Shown: positions 35,070 to 43,301 of the stretch, piece after piece | How the letters are laid out: every line of letters begins with the position of its first letter | How positions within the stretch are numbered: the stretch's first letter is position 1 | Assembly: GCF_001189845.1 (NCBI RefSeq) | Contig: NZ_LFLZ01000031.1 | Span: 1 to 64,000 of the forward strand | Source: Bradyrhizobium tropiciagri | Lineage (GTDB): Bacteria; Pseudomonadota; Alphaproteobacteria; Rhizobiales; Xanthobacteraceae | Length of the DNA: 64,000 nucleotides | Direction: 5' to 3' | Made by a program: the position numbers and the translations under genes | The notes under the pieces: generated by a model | Told to the model about the DNA's origin: nothing | The model's input: the letters and a program-made list of their open reading frames with translations, nothing else | Database searches by the model: none

Positions 35070-35643
35070 AGGTTTTCGTCGCCAAAGCACAGAACCGCTC
35101 CTCCGCGTCCACCAAGCGAGCCGCCGTGAAGCCCGCGGCCTCAAGCTTCTCGACCACTCCTTCCCTTGGCTGTCCGGAATGGGACGTGAACCCAAGCGCG
35201 ACCTTCCCGCCCGGCTTCACCACGCGCCGGATCTCCCGCAGTCCGGCGACGGCGTCCGGCCAAACCTGCATCGAGTTGATCGCCAGCGCCTTGTCGAAGC
35301 TGCCGTCGTCGAACGGCAAGTGCTCCACCGAGCCGAGCCTCAGGTCGATACGGCCATCCCGGACCGCGGTCGCATTCCGTGCGCGAGCTTGCCCGACCAT
35401 CTCCGGTGACGCATCGATGCCCGCGATGGAGCCGGCAAGCACCAAACTCGACAGGCGTTGAATGACGACGCCGGGGCCGAACCCCACTTCCAGTACGCGG
35501 TCGTCCGGTTCGACCTCAAGAAGATCCGTCACCCACGCGCCGCAATCGGCATTTGTACGCGCCATGATGACGCCGCCCAACCTGCCCAGCAGGCCTTGCG
35601 GACGGCCAAACGCGCGCAACAGAATGCTTCGCATCACGCTCAC
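35065..35643 (-). CDS. SAM-dependent methyltransferase (Methyltransf_11)
   Basis: A 192-residue class I methyltransferase. The SAM-binding motif I is DRVLEVGFGPGVVIQRL (about residues 48-64), motif II includes SIAGIDASPEM, and motif III is SFDKALAINSMQVWPDAVAGLREI. The C-terminal part has RVVKPGGKVALGF. The N-terminal RAFGRPQGLLGRLGGVIMAR resembles proteins annotated as UbiE-like methyltransferases of unknown substrate. The stop codon falls in the family C-like repeat. It is 42 bp downstream of the Rieske gene. Confidence 0.88.
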   Translation of the reverse strand: MSVMRSILLRAFGRPQGLLGRLGGVIMARTNADCGAWVTDLLEVEPDDRVLEVGFGPGVVIQRLSSLVLAGSIAGIDASPEMVGQARARNATAVRDGRIDLRLGSVEHLPFDDGSFDKALAINSMQVWPDAVAGLREIRRVVKPGGKVALGFTSHSGQPREGVVEKLEAAGFTAARLVDAEERFCALATKTS

Positions 35644-35685
35644 CGATTGCCATCTCCGGTGAACTGGATTCCGGGACGATCGCGG

Positions 35686-36099
35686 CTACAGATCCACCAC
35701 CACGTAGTCGCTTTCCACCGCGACCTTGATGGTCTCGGCGACATACGGTCCCTTCACCACATTGGTGCCCGGCTCGACGCTGACCGGATAGGCGCGCACG
35801 CGGAAGCGGCGCGGATCGCAATAGGACTGGCCGGTGCGGATATCGAACTCCCAGCCGTGCCAGGGACAGCGCAGGATTTCGCCGAGCTTGGTGTATTCGA
35901 TCTCACCGGGGTCCGACGACGACGCAAGCCCGATCAACGGCCCCTCGCACAGCGCCGCGCCCTGGTGCGGGCAGCGGTTCAACAGGCCGAAGAACTCGCC
36001 CTTGACGTTGAAGACAGCGATCGGCCGCCCGTCGATCTCGAGGAATTTTCGCGACCCCGGCGGCAACTCGTCCACCGGAGCGATCACATGCCTTGCCAT
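35686..36099 (-). CDS. Rieske [2Fe-2S] protein
   Basis: A 137-residue stand-alone Rieske protein. Cluster ligands are in CPHQGA (about residues 43-48) and CPWHGWEFDIRTGQ (about 80-93), giving the CxH...CxxH pattern. There is no signal peptide or oxygenase domain, so it acts as a cytosolic ferredoxin, probably for an oxygenase. It is the last-but-one of a run of minus-strand genes with two amidohydrolases, 53 bp after the first of them, with a family E repeat in between. Confidence 0.9.
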   Translation of the reverse strand: MARHVIAPVDELPPGSRKFLEIDGRPIAVFNVKGEFFGLLNRCPHQGAALCEGPLIGLASSSDPGEIEYTKLGEILRCPWHGWEFDIRTGQSYCDPRRFRVRAYPVSVEPGTNVVKGPYVAETIKVAVESDYVVVDL

Positions 36100-36111
36100 C
36101 AGTTGATCTCA

Positions 36112-36160
36112 CGCATGATCTGATTCGAAAAACCGGTTCCCACTTTTTCGGATCATGCGA
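36112..36160. repeat. Family E repeat (GCATGATC..GGATCATGC), copy 1
   Basis: Arms CGCATGATCTGATTCGAAAAA and TTTTTCGGATCATGCG flank CCGGTTCCCAC. Three related copies are at 37288, 48811 and 62918. It overlaps the end of the amidohydrolase gene that stops at 36153. Confidence 0.8.
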
Positions 36161-37262
36161 TACCGTAAAGCTGCTTCGCATTGTCGAGATAGAACGCCTG
36201 ACGGTTGGCGTCGCTGACGCCAGCGGGCAGCACGCGCGACGGCTCGTCGTAGTCCCAATGCGGGTAATCGGTCGCGAACAGCAGCTTGTCCCAACCGATC
36301 CACTCGATGGTCTGGAACAGATGGTCGCGGCTCTCCGGGTCCTCCATCGGCTGCGTCGTCCACCAGATGTGATCGCGGATATATTCCGACGGCTTGCGCT
36401 TCAAATGCGGCACCTCGCTGTGCAGCCGCGCAAACACCTTGTCGAGCCGCCACGCCAGCGACGGCGCCCAGCCGAAGCCGGCCTCGACCATCACCATCTT
36501 CAGTTTCGCGAAGCGCTCGAACACGCCTTCGAGCACGAGGCTCGCCAGCGCGGTCTGCTGGCACTGCGAATGCCCGACCATCTCCTCGATGTAGTGGCTC
36601 GGCCAGCCCGAGGCGGTGATCGGGTTGCCGCCGAAGCCGAAGGCGTGCACGCCGATCGGGAGACCCACTTCCTGGGCCGCCTCATAGATCGGCCAGTAAC
36701 GGCGCTGGCCGAGCGGTTCGACATTGCGGCTCAGCAGCAGCACCTGGACAAAATTCTTGTCGCCCGCGCGCCTGCGGATCTCGGCCGCGGCCGAGGCGCC
36801 ATCCTCATTGGCGACGACGACCGAGCCCTTCAGCCGGGAGTCCTTGCTGGTCCATTTCTCGATCTGCCAGTCGTTGATTGCCGAGCAGACCGCGCCGGCG
36901 AGATCCTGGTTGCGGAGCCCTTGTCCGGTGGCGAGCGGATTGAGCACGCCGAGCGCGACATTGTTGGGATCGAGATGCTGCTTCTGCATGAAGGACAGCG
37001 ACGAGCCCTGCGGGCCGCCTTCCGGCGGATAGGCATCGCGGCGCGACGCGTTCGGCTGCGCCTTCGGATAGGGCGGGCCTTCCATCATGCCCTGATAGGC
37101 CTGGATGCCGAAGGTTTCGAGATGCGCGTGCCAGCGCTTGGCCAGATAGGGGTACAGCTCGTCCTTGGTCGCGCGTGCCGGATGGATGTCGCAATCCGCG
37201 ATCGCGGTCTTGATGCCGGTTGACGATGCCGCGTCCGGGCGCTCCCGAATCTGGATGTTCAT
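36153..37262 (-). CDS. Amidohydrolase family protein (first paralogue)
   Basis: A 369-residue amidohydrolase-2 type TIM-barrel protein. Near the N-terminus AIADCDIHPARA carries an Asp-x-Asp-x-His in place of the usual HxH. Later metal-ligand positions are PIGVHAFGFGG and, at the C-terminal end, LLFATDYPHWDYDEPSRVL. Members of this family include decarboxylases and hydrolases of aromatic intermediates. The neighbouring paralogue (37278-38393) and Rieske gene suggest a role in aromatic or related degradation; substrate unknown. Its last residues YLDNAKQLYGIA are family-typical, and the stop is inside the family E repeat. Confidence 0.85.
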   Translation of the reverse strand: MNIQIRERPDAASSTGIKTAIADCDIHPARATKDELYPYLAKRWHAHLETFGIQAYQGMMEGPPYPKAQPNASRRDAYPPEGGPQGSSLSFMQKQHLDPNNVALGVLNPLATGQGLRNQDLAGAVCSAINDWQIEKWTSKDSRLKGSVVVANEDGASAAAEIRRRAGDKNFVQVLLLSRNVEPLGQRRYWPIYEAAQEVGLPIGVHAFGFGGNPITASGWPSHYIEEMVGHSQCQQTALASLVLEGVFERFAKLKMVMVEAGFGWAPSLAWRLDKVFARLHSEVPHLKRKPSEYIRDHIWWTTQPMEDPESRDHLFQTIEWIGWDKLLFATDYPHWDYDEPSRVLPAGVSDANRQAFYLDNAKQLYGIA

Positions 37263-37277
37263 CGCGTCGTCTCCTCT

Positions 37278-38393
37278 TCAGTTCTGGGCATGATCTTGTC
37301 CGAAAACCGGAGGCCACCTTTCGGGATCATGCCCCACCTTGAGCCGCGGATAGGTCGCATGCGGATTGTCGATCATGATCTTGCGGACCAACTCCTGCGA
37401 CAACCCCTGCGGCAGCACCTCGTCACCGTCGAACTGCCAGTGCGGATAATCTGATGAGAATAGGAGCAATTCGTCCGACTGCATATGGTCGAACAGCCGG
37501 TTAAGCGTCTCTGGTTCCGGCGGTGCGTCGACCGGCTGCAGCGAGAAGCGGATGTTGCTGCGCACAATTTCCAGCGGCGCGCGGTCGACCCACGGCGTTT
37601 CCATGCGCACGCCGCGCCAGAACTTGTGCAGTCGCCACAGGAACGGCGGCAGCCAGGTGAAGCCGGATTCCAACATCACCATCTTCAGCTTCGGATGACG
37701 CGCGAACACGCCCTCGACGATCAGGCTGGTGAGCTGGGTCTGGAACGCCTGCGCCTGCGCGACATAATCCTCGATGTGGTAGGAGCCCCAGCCGACCGAG
37801 GTCGGCGGGTTGTGATAGGCGCTGCCGGCATGGATGCCGATCGGCAGGCCCAGCCGTTCGGCGGCGGCATAGATCGGCCAGTAGTGACGCTTGCCGAGCG
37901 GCATGTCGCCCATCACAAGCATCAGCACCTGCACGAAGCGCTGGTCCTGCGCACAGCGCTCGATCTCGGCGACCGCCTTCTCGATGCTCTGCACGGGGAT
38001 CACGATCGACCCGCGCAGGCGATCGTCCTTGTCGAGCCATTCCTTGACCAGCCAGTCGTTCAGCGCGCGGCAGAACGCATCGGCCATGTCCTCGGAGAAA
38101 ACCATCTGCACGCCGTAAAGCGGATTGCAGATGCCGTACGCCGTACCGAACCTGTCGAGCGCCTGATGTTGCATGTCGGCAAGGTTTGAGCCCGGCTTGC
38201 CTTGCGCGGGGCGCCAGTCCGGCCGCGACGAGATCGGCGAATTGGTCGGATAGGATTGCGAGATCAGATCGGTCATGCCGCGCGTCGTCACCTGATCGCG
38301 CCAGTAATCGTTCAAGTATGGCAGCAGGCTGGTGAGGTGAGGCACGGCGGGATGCAGATCGCAATCCACGCCGCCTGCGATCGGCGACGTCAT
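37278..38393 (-). CDS. Amidohydrolase family protein (second paralogue)
   Basis: A 371-residue relative of the protein at 36153-37262, 15 bp upstream of it on the same strand. The start at 38393 (MTSPIAGGVDCDLHP) is fixed by GAGGAAACCTG; the open frame above it is spurious. Metal-site segments are GVDCDLHPAVP, LPIGIHAGSAYHN and LLLFSSDYPHWQFDGD. The C-terminus, after HATYPRLKV, is encoded by a family E repeat (GHDPERWPPVFGQDHAQN), a short repeat-derived tail. Function as for its neighbour. The two are probably subunits of one system or act on related substrates. Confidence 0.85.
   Translation of the reverse strand: MTSPIAGGVDCDLHPAVPHLTSLLPYLNDYWRDQVTTRGMTDLISQSYPTNSPISSRPDWRPAQGKPGSNLADMQHQALDRFGTAYGICNPLYGVQMVFSEDMADAFCRALNDWLVKEWLDKDDRLRGSIVIPVQSIEKAVAEIERCAQDQRFVQVLMLVMGDMPLGKRHYWPIYAAAERLGLPIGIHAGSAYHNPPTSVGWGSYHIEDYVAQAQAFQTQLTSLIVEGVFARHPKLKMVMLESGFTWLPPFLWRLHKFWRGVRMETPWVDRAPLEIVRSNIRFSLQPVDAPPEPETLNRLFDHMQSDELLLFSSDYPHWQFDGDEVLPQGLSQELVRKIMIDNPHATYPRLKVGHDPERWPPVFGQDHAQN
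37288..37333. repeat. Family E repeat, copy 2, inside an open reading frame
   Basis: Arms GGCATGATCTTGTCCG and CGGGATCATGCC with CGAAAACCGGAGGCCACC between. It is translated in frame as the tail of the amidohydrolase ending at 37278. Confidence 0.8.
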
Positions 38394-38578
38394 CAGGTTT
38401 CCTCGGCGAGTTTCCTCTGCGCACGCTCTCACGGCAATCTGCCGGGCGGCGCCTGGTTCTTGTCTGGCATTCAAGCAGCCCGGGCTGTGCTCCGCAACTC
38501 GGCAGAGGCCGATGTGGTGTGCTAGGAAGGCAGAACGCCCCACGGGATTTTCATGGCAAGCAACGAGAAAGAGCGCCG

Positions 38579-39061
38579 ATGAACGCACTCACATCCATCG
38601 CTGAACAGGTCGCCGCGAAACTGATCACGAACAAGCAGACGATTGCGGTCGCGGAATCGTCCACCGGCGGGCTGATCTCGGCATCGCTGCTCGCAGTACC
38701 GGGCGCGTCTGCCTACTTCCTCGGCGGCGGCGTGATCTACACCCGCGATGCGCGGCGCGCGCTGATGGATATTCCGGACGACGCAATGCGCGGGCTTCGC
38801 TCGTCGTCGGAACCCTATGCGCAGTTGCTGGCGCGGCAGATCCGCGAACGCCTCTCGACCGATTGGGGATTGTCGGAGACCGGCGCCGCCGGTCCGACCG
38901 GCAACCGCTACGGCGATGCCGCCGGCCATAGCTGCATGGCGGTCGCAGGTCCCAGGCAGCAGGTGATCACGCTGGAGACCGGAAGCGTTGACCGGCAGGC
39001 CAACATGCAGGCGTTCGCGAAGGCGGCGCTGGAGTTGTTGTTGAAGAATTTGGAGCGGTGA
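38579..39061 (+). CDS. CinA family protein (PncC-like nicotinamide-nucleotide amidase)
   Basis: A 160-residue protein matching the C-terminal domain of CinA alone, the form known as PncC. AVAESSTGGLISASLLAVPGAS (about residues 20-41) has the family ESxTGG, and DWGLSETGAAGPTGNRYGD holds the second conserved loop (GxAGPxG). PncC deamidates nicotinamide mononucleotide in pyridine-nucleotide recycling. The start at 38579 gives MNALTSIAEQV. It is divergent from the amidohydrolase pair. Its downstream side is a family F repeat. Confidence 0.85.
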   Translation: MNALTSIAEQVAAKLITNKQTIAVAESSTGGLISASLLAVPGASAYFLGGGVIYTRDARRALMDIPDDAMRGLRSSSEPYAQLLARQIRERLSTDWGLSETGAAGPTGNRYGDAAGHSCMAVAGPRQQVITLETGSVDRQANMQAFAKAALELLLKNLER

Positions 39062-39070
39062 TCCCTCTCT

Positions 39071-39200
39071 GTCGTCCCGGGCAAGCGGAGCGCGACCCGG
39101 GACCATAACCACAGGATTTCGTTGTGAAGGATGCTGCGGCCACAGCCGTGCATCCCAATAGCCAGCGGTGGTTATGGGTCCCTGCTTTCGCAGGGAGACG
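39071..39200. repeat. Family F repeat, copy 2
   Basis: Begins GTCGTCCCGGGCAAGCGGAG, contains GGGACCATAACCACA and TGTGGCCGCAGC-like central pairing, and ends GGTTATGGGTCCCTGCTTTCGCAGGGA. Same outline as copies at 13375 and 53492. It lies between converging genes. Confidence 0.7.
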
Positions 39201-39223
39201 CGAGGAAAGAGCCTGGCTAGACC

Positions 39224-40546
39224 CTACTTCTCGCGGAACGAGCGCATGAACTGGTCGCTCAGCGGCTTCATCAGATACGACAGCATCGTGCGGTCGCCGG
39301 TCTGGACGAAGGCTTCCACCGGCATGCCGGGGATGATCTTCACCTCGCTGCCGAGGCGTGCGACCTCCTCAGGCGGCATCGAGACGCGGATGGTGTAGTA
39401 GCTCTGCCCGGTGCGCTGGTCCGTGGTGGTATCGGCGGAGACGCGGGTGACGACGCCGTTCAGCTCCGGCGTGGTGCGCTGGTTGAAGGCGGAGAGCCGT
39501 AGCACGGTCTTCTGTCCGACCTGAAGCTTGTCGATGTCCTGCGGATTGACCTTGGCCTCGACCGACAGATCGTCGGCCTTCGGCACGATCATCATGATGG
39601 CATCGCCCGCGGTGATGACGCCGCCAACGGTGTGGACGGTGGATTGCAGCACGACGCCGTCCTGCGGCGCGCGGATGTCGATGCGGCGGAGCTGATCTTC
39701 GGCGGTCACCTTGCGCTCGACGAATTCGCCGATCTTGTCGTTGGCCTCGCGCAGGTCCTTCGAGACCTCCGAGAGCATGTCCTTGTCGACCTGGATGATC
39801 TGCAGCTCGGTCTCGGTGATCTTGCCCTTAGCCTGGGCGCGCGACGCAATGTACTGCGCGCGCTCGCCGGAGAGCCGCGCCGCGTCGCGCTCCAGCGTAG
39901 TCAGGCGGGTGAGTTGCACCAGATGCTGCTCATAGAGCTGGCGGACGCCGACCAGCTCCTGCTGCACCAGCGCGATCTCCTTGTCCTTGGCGGTTTCCTG
40001 CGCCTGCAGGCCGGCGATTTCCTCGTTGAGCTGGGTGACGCGTTCGCGCAGCTGCGCCTTCTGGCCGGCGCGGCCGTTGACCCGCACCTCGAACAGCTTG
40101 GTTTCGCTCGTCATGATATCGCGAACGTCGGGATCCCTCGCCTGTTCGGTGAGCTGCGGCGGAAACGCGATCTTGTCGAGGCCTTGCTGCTCGGCCTGGA
40201 GCCGGGCCGCCCGCGCATAGAGGCCGTTCAGCGTCTTGACCACGATCGCAAGGCTCGCCTTCACGACGGTCTCGTCGAGACGCACCACGACATCGCCCGC
40301 CTTGACCGTGTCGCCGTCGCGCGCCAGGATTTCGCCGACGACGCCGCCGGTCGGATGCTGCACCTTCTTGACGTTGGTATCGACCACCACCGAGCCCGGC
40401 GCGATCAGCGCACCCGAGATCGGCACCGTCGCCGCCCAGCCGCCGACGCCGCCGCCCAGCACCAGAACCACGGCGAGGCCGACCACGAGGTGCTTCCGGA
40501 TCGAAGCATGTGCGTTGCGCGGTTGATCGGTCACGCGGTCGCTCAT
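39224..40546 (-). CDS. Type I secretion periplasmic adaptor (HlyD/PrsE-like)
   Basis: A 440-residue membrane-fusion protein of a type I secretion system. A single N-terminal membrane helix (KHLVVGLAVVLVLGGGVGG) anchors it. The lipoyl half-motifs include ALIAPGSVVVDTNVKKVQHPTGGVV and DIRAPQDGVVLQS. A long alpha-helical hairpin covers about residues 130-300. The end has TIRVSMPPEEVARL and MSYLMKPLSDQFMRSFRE-like terminus (here LSYLMKPLSDQFMRSFREK), usual for PrsE/HlyD. Its start overlaps the stop of the ATPase gene by 4 bases. The adaptor links the inner-membrane ATPase to TolC. A TolC gene is not in the window. Confidence 0.92.
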   Translation of the reverse strand: MSDRVTDQPRNAHASIRKHLVVGLAVVLVLGGGVGGWAATVPISGALIAPGSVVVDTNVKKVQHPTGGVVGEILARDGDTVKAGDVVVRLDETVVKASLAIVVKTLNGLYARAARLQAEQQGLDKIAFPPQLTEQARDPDVRDIMTSETKLFEVRVNGRAGQKAQLRERVTQLNEEIAGLQAQETAKDKEIALVQQELVGVRQLYEQHLVQLTRLTTLERDAARLSGERAQYIASRAQAKGKITETELQIIQVDKDMLSEVSKDLREANDKIGEFVERKVTAEDQLRRIDIRAPQDGVVLQSTVHTVGGVITAGDAIMMIVPKADDLSVEAKVNPQDIDKLQVGQKTVLRLSAFNQRTTPELNGVVTRVSADTTTDQRTGQSYYTIRVSMPPEEVARLGSEVKIIPGMPVEAFVQTGDRTMLSYLMKPLSDQFMRSFREK

Positions 40547-42294
40547 GACTTGGCCGCCCCGGCATCGGCGACGATCTTGATCGGCGTCGGCACCGGCGGG
40601 GCGGCGCGCTGCAGCACCTGCGCCAGCACGGTTTCCTTCGGCCCGAAGGTCTGCATGCGGCCGTCCTTCAGCACCAGCAACTGGTCGACCCCTTCGATGC
40701 CGATCGGCCGGTGCGCGACCACGATGACGACGGCGCCGCGCTCGCGGGCGCCGCGCACCGCGCGGGTCAGCGCCTCGTCGCCTTCGCTGTCGAGGTTGGA
40801 ATTCGGCTCGTCCAGCACGATCAGGAACGGACTGCCGTAGAGCGCGCGCGCCAGCGCCACGCGCTGGGCCTGACCGGCGGAGAGCGCAGTGCCCTGCTCG
40901 CCGACCTGTGTGTCGTAGCCCTCGCGCATCTTGATGATCATCTCATGCACGCCGGCCTCCTTGGCCGCCGCGATGATGCCGTCGGACTTGGCCTCGGGAT
41001 CGAACCGGCAGATGTTCTGCGCGACGCTGCCGGCGAACAGTTCGACATCCTGCGGCAGATAGCCGACATGGCGGCCGAGTTCATCCGACGACCACTGATC
41101 GAGCGCGGCGCCGTCGAGCCGCACCTTGCCGCGCACCGGCATCCAGACGCCGACCAGCGCCCGGATCAACGACGACTTGCCGGAGCCGCTCGGGCCAATC
41201 ACGCCGACGCCGCTGCCGGCTTCGACGGCGAAGCTGACGTCCTGCACGATGGGACGCTGGTCGCCCGGCGCGACCATGGTCACCGCTTCGACCGTGAGCT
41301 TCTTCTCCGGCGGCTGCAGCAGCGTCTGCTCCGGCCGCGCCGGAATCTGTTGCAGCAGGCGGTTGAGGCGCTGCCAGCTCTGCCGCGCGGCGACAAAGCT
41401 CTTCCAATGCGCGATCGCAAGATCGACCGGCGCCAGCGCCCGCGCGCTCAGGATCGAGCCGGCGATGATGATGCCGCCGGTGGCCTCCTGGTGGATCACG
41501 AGATAGGCGCCGACCGCGAGCACGGCTGACTGCAGCATCATGCGCAGCACCTTGGCGACCGCACCGAGGCCGCCGGTGACGTCGCTGGCACGCTGATTGC
41601 CGGACAGATACTCCTCGTTGGCCTCGTTCCAGCGCTTGTTCATCCGCCCGGCCATGCCCATCGCCACCAGCACTTCGGCATTGCGGCGGCTGGAGGCGGC
41701 GAGATCGTTGCGCCGCGCCGCGAGCGACATCGCTTCCCTGGCCGGCGTGCGCGACATGTATTCGGTGATCAGCGTCAACGTCACCAAGATGATGGCGCCG
41801 ACCAGCGCCGTGACGCCGAGCAGCCAGTGGAACGCGAAGCAGATCAGCATGTAGAACGGCAGCCAGGGCAGGTCGAAGAACGCGCCGGGGCCCATGCTGC
41901 CGAGGAAGGAGCGCACATTGTCGAGATCGCGCAGCGGCTGCAGGCCCTCGCTGCGATTGCCCGCCATCAGCGGCAGCCGCACGATGGTGTCGAACACCCG
42001 CGCATTGAGCGCCTCGTCGAGCGAGGTGCCGACGCGGCCGAGGATCCGTCCGCGCAGCAGATCGAGCACGCCCTGGGCGATGTAGAGCACGGCGGCGATG
42101 GCGACGAGGCCGACCAGCGTCGGAACGCTGCGGCTCGGCAGCACGCGGTCATAGACCTGCAGCATGAACATCGAACCTGTCAGATACAGCAGGTTGATCA
42201 TGCAACTGATGAGGCCGACGCCGATGAAGGCACTGCGGCATGCGCGCAGCGCCTCAGCCAGTTCGGAACGCCGGACAGCGGGCGCGGCTGCCAT
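40543..42294 (-). CDS. Type I secretion permease/ATPase (PrsD-like)
   Basis: A 583-residue ABC half-transporter. Membrane helices span about residues 20-310. The nucleotide-binding domain has Walker A GPSGSGKS at about 367-374, signature LSAGQAQRVALARAL and Walker B FLIVLDEPNSNLD. No N-terminal C39 peptidase domain, as expected for RTX or adhesin exporters of the PrsD/LipB/AprD type. The start at 42294 gives MAAAPAVRR; an upstream ATG at 42312 is possible. No substrate gene is adjacent; the giant VCBS protein at 55989-60143, with a type I-like C-terminus, is a candidate. Confidence 0.92.
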   Translation of the reverse strand: MAAAPAVRRSELAEALRACRSAFIGVGLISCMINLLYLTGSMFMLQVYDRVLPSRSVPTLVGLVAIAAVLYIAQGVLDLLRGRILGRVGTSLDEALNARVFDTIVRLPLMAGNRSEGLQPLRDLDNVRSFLGSMGPGAFFDLPWLPFYMLICFAFHWLLGVTALVGAIILVTLTLITEYMSRTPAREAMSLAARRNDLAASSRRNAEVLVAMGMAGRMNKRWNEANEEYLSGNQRASDVTGGLGAVAKVLRMMLQSAVLAVGAYLVIHQEATGGIIIAGSILSARALAPVDLAIAHWKSFVAARQSWQRLNRLLQQIPARPEQTLLQPPEKKLTVEAVTMVAPGDQRPIVQDVSFAVEAGSGVGVIGPSGSGKSSLIRALVGVWMPVRGKVRLDGAALDQWSSDELGRHVGYLPQDVELFAGSVAQNICRFDPEAKSDGIIAAAKEAGVHEMIIKMREGYDTQVGEQGTALSAGQAQRVALARALYGSPFLIVLDEPNSNLDSEGDEALTRAVRGARERGAVVIVVAHRPIGIEGVDQLLVLKDGRMQTFGPKETVLAQVLQRAAPPVPTPIKIVADAGAAKS

Positions 42295-42443
42295 AAAAAC
42301 CGATCTCTGCAAAACAAAAGAGTTACGTGATCACCACGTTGTACAGACGTTTGCGACCACCGTCCATTTCAAGTCGCGCCTAGCAGAGCACGGTTCGCCA
42401 GCTATTTTTGTGATCCCACAGACAGTTGACGGAATAATTAGGG

Positions 42444-43238
42444 TTAACCGGCCGCGGAACCTTGGCCTGAGCCGGGGGCGCTTCTCGGAAAGGGCACGAG
42501 AACGACCGACATCGAGACCCGGCCGATCTCGCCATCGACATCGAGCAACACCCCGCTGCCGACACCAAGCCCGGCCTCCGGGCGCCAGCGCGCCTCGGCG
42601 CGAACGCCGATCCACGCGCCCCGCGGCGGCCTGAACAGCTGCACCGCGAGGTTCGGATTGGGATCGGCCACCACGTTCTGCACCGGGCGCGCGATGCCAT
42701 GGGTCCAGTCGGCCGGACCGAGCACCCGCGCGAGCGGGCCGGCATCCGCAATCACGTCATGATGCATGCGAAACCAGGCGACATCGCCGCCGGCCCGGGC
42801 CTCCATCGCGTCCATGAACCAGCTGCGGCCATGGACGGCGTGCAGGCTGCGCAACGGAAAGCGCATGGGATCGACCGGGTCGGCTGCGTTGCGGTGAAAG
42901 CCGGGGATCTCGACCGCACGTTCGCGTGACAGCGTCACGCGCACGGTCGCACAGGGCTGCGCCTCGCCGGCCGGCCAGAGCGTGTTGTCGACGACGCTGA
43001 CCCGGCCGCCTTCGGTCACGACCGTCACTTGCGTACGCAACTCCGCCATTGGCGTCGGCCGCAGGAACCAGGCCGAGGCCGAGATCGCGGTGCCCCAATT
43101 GCGCGCATTGGCCATGGCCTCGACCTCGGCGGTCAGGAGGCTCGCGACCGCGCCGCCCTGGAGGCCAGCGAACGGCCCGGCCGCCAGCGCAGCGGGCCTC
43201 CAGTGATGCGGCGTGGCTGTAGGTTCGAAGATGGCCAA
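42444..43238 (-). CDS. Acyl-CoA thioesterase-like (TesB-type) protein
   Basis: A roughly 264-residue double-hotdog protein. The start is placed tentatively at TTG 43238 (LAIFEPTATPHHWRPAA), because the longer frame to 43316 would overlap the divergent LysR start. ALAAGPFAGLQGGAVASLLTAEVE is the first hotdog with the family GGxxxxL pattern, and VQLFRPPRGAWIGVRAEARW begins the second, ending DVDGEIGRVSMSVVLVP. It resembles thioesterase-family proteins that hydrolyse acyl-CoA, but the catalytic Asp is not evident to me. Divergent from a LysR gene. Confidence 0.78.
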   Translation of the reverse strand: MAIFEPTATPHHWRPAALAAGPFAGLQGGAVASLLTAEVEAMANARNWGTAISASAWFLRPTPMAELRTQVTVVTEGGRVSVVDNTLWPAGEAQPCATVRVTLSRERAVEIPGFHRNAADPVDPMRFPLRSLHAVHGRSWFMDAMEARAGGDVAWFRMHHDVIADAGPLARVLGPADWTHGIARPVQNVVADPNPNLAVQLFRPPRGAWIGVRAEARWRPEAGLGVGSGVLLDVDGEIGRVSMSVVLVPFPRSAPGSGQGSAAG

Positions 43239-43301
43239 GGCGAGCAGTCCCTGAGGTGAGCGGGATTGAGCGTTTGGCCAATCTGATCCAAGAATAGTGC
43301 C

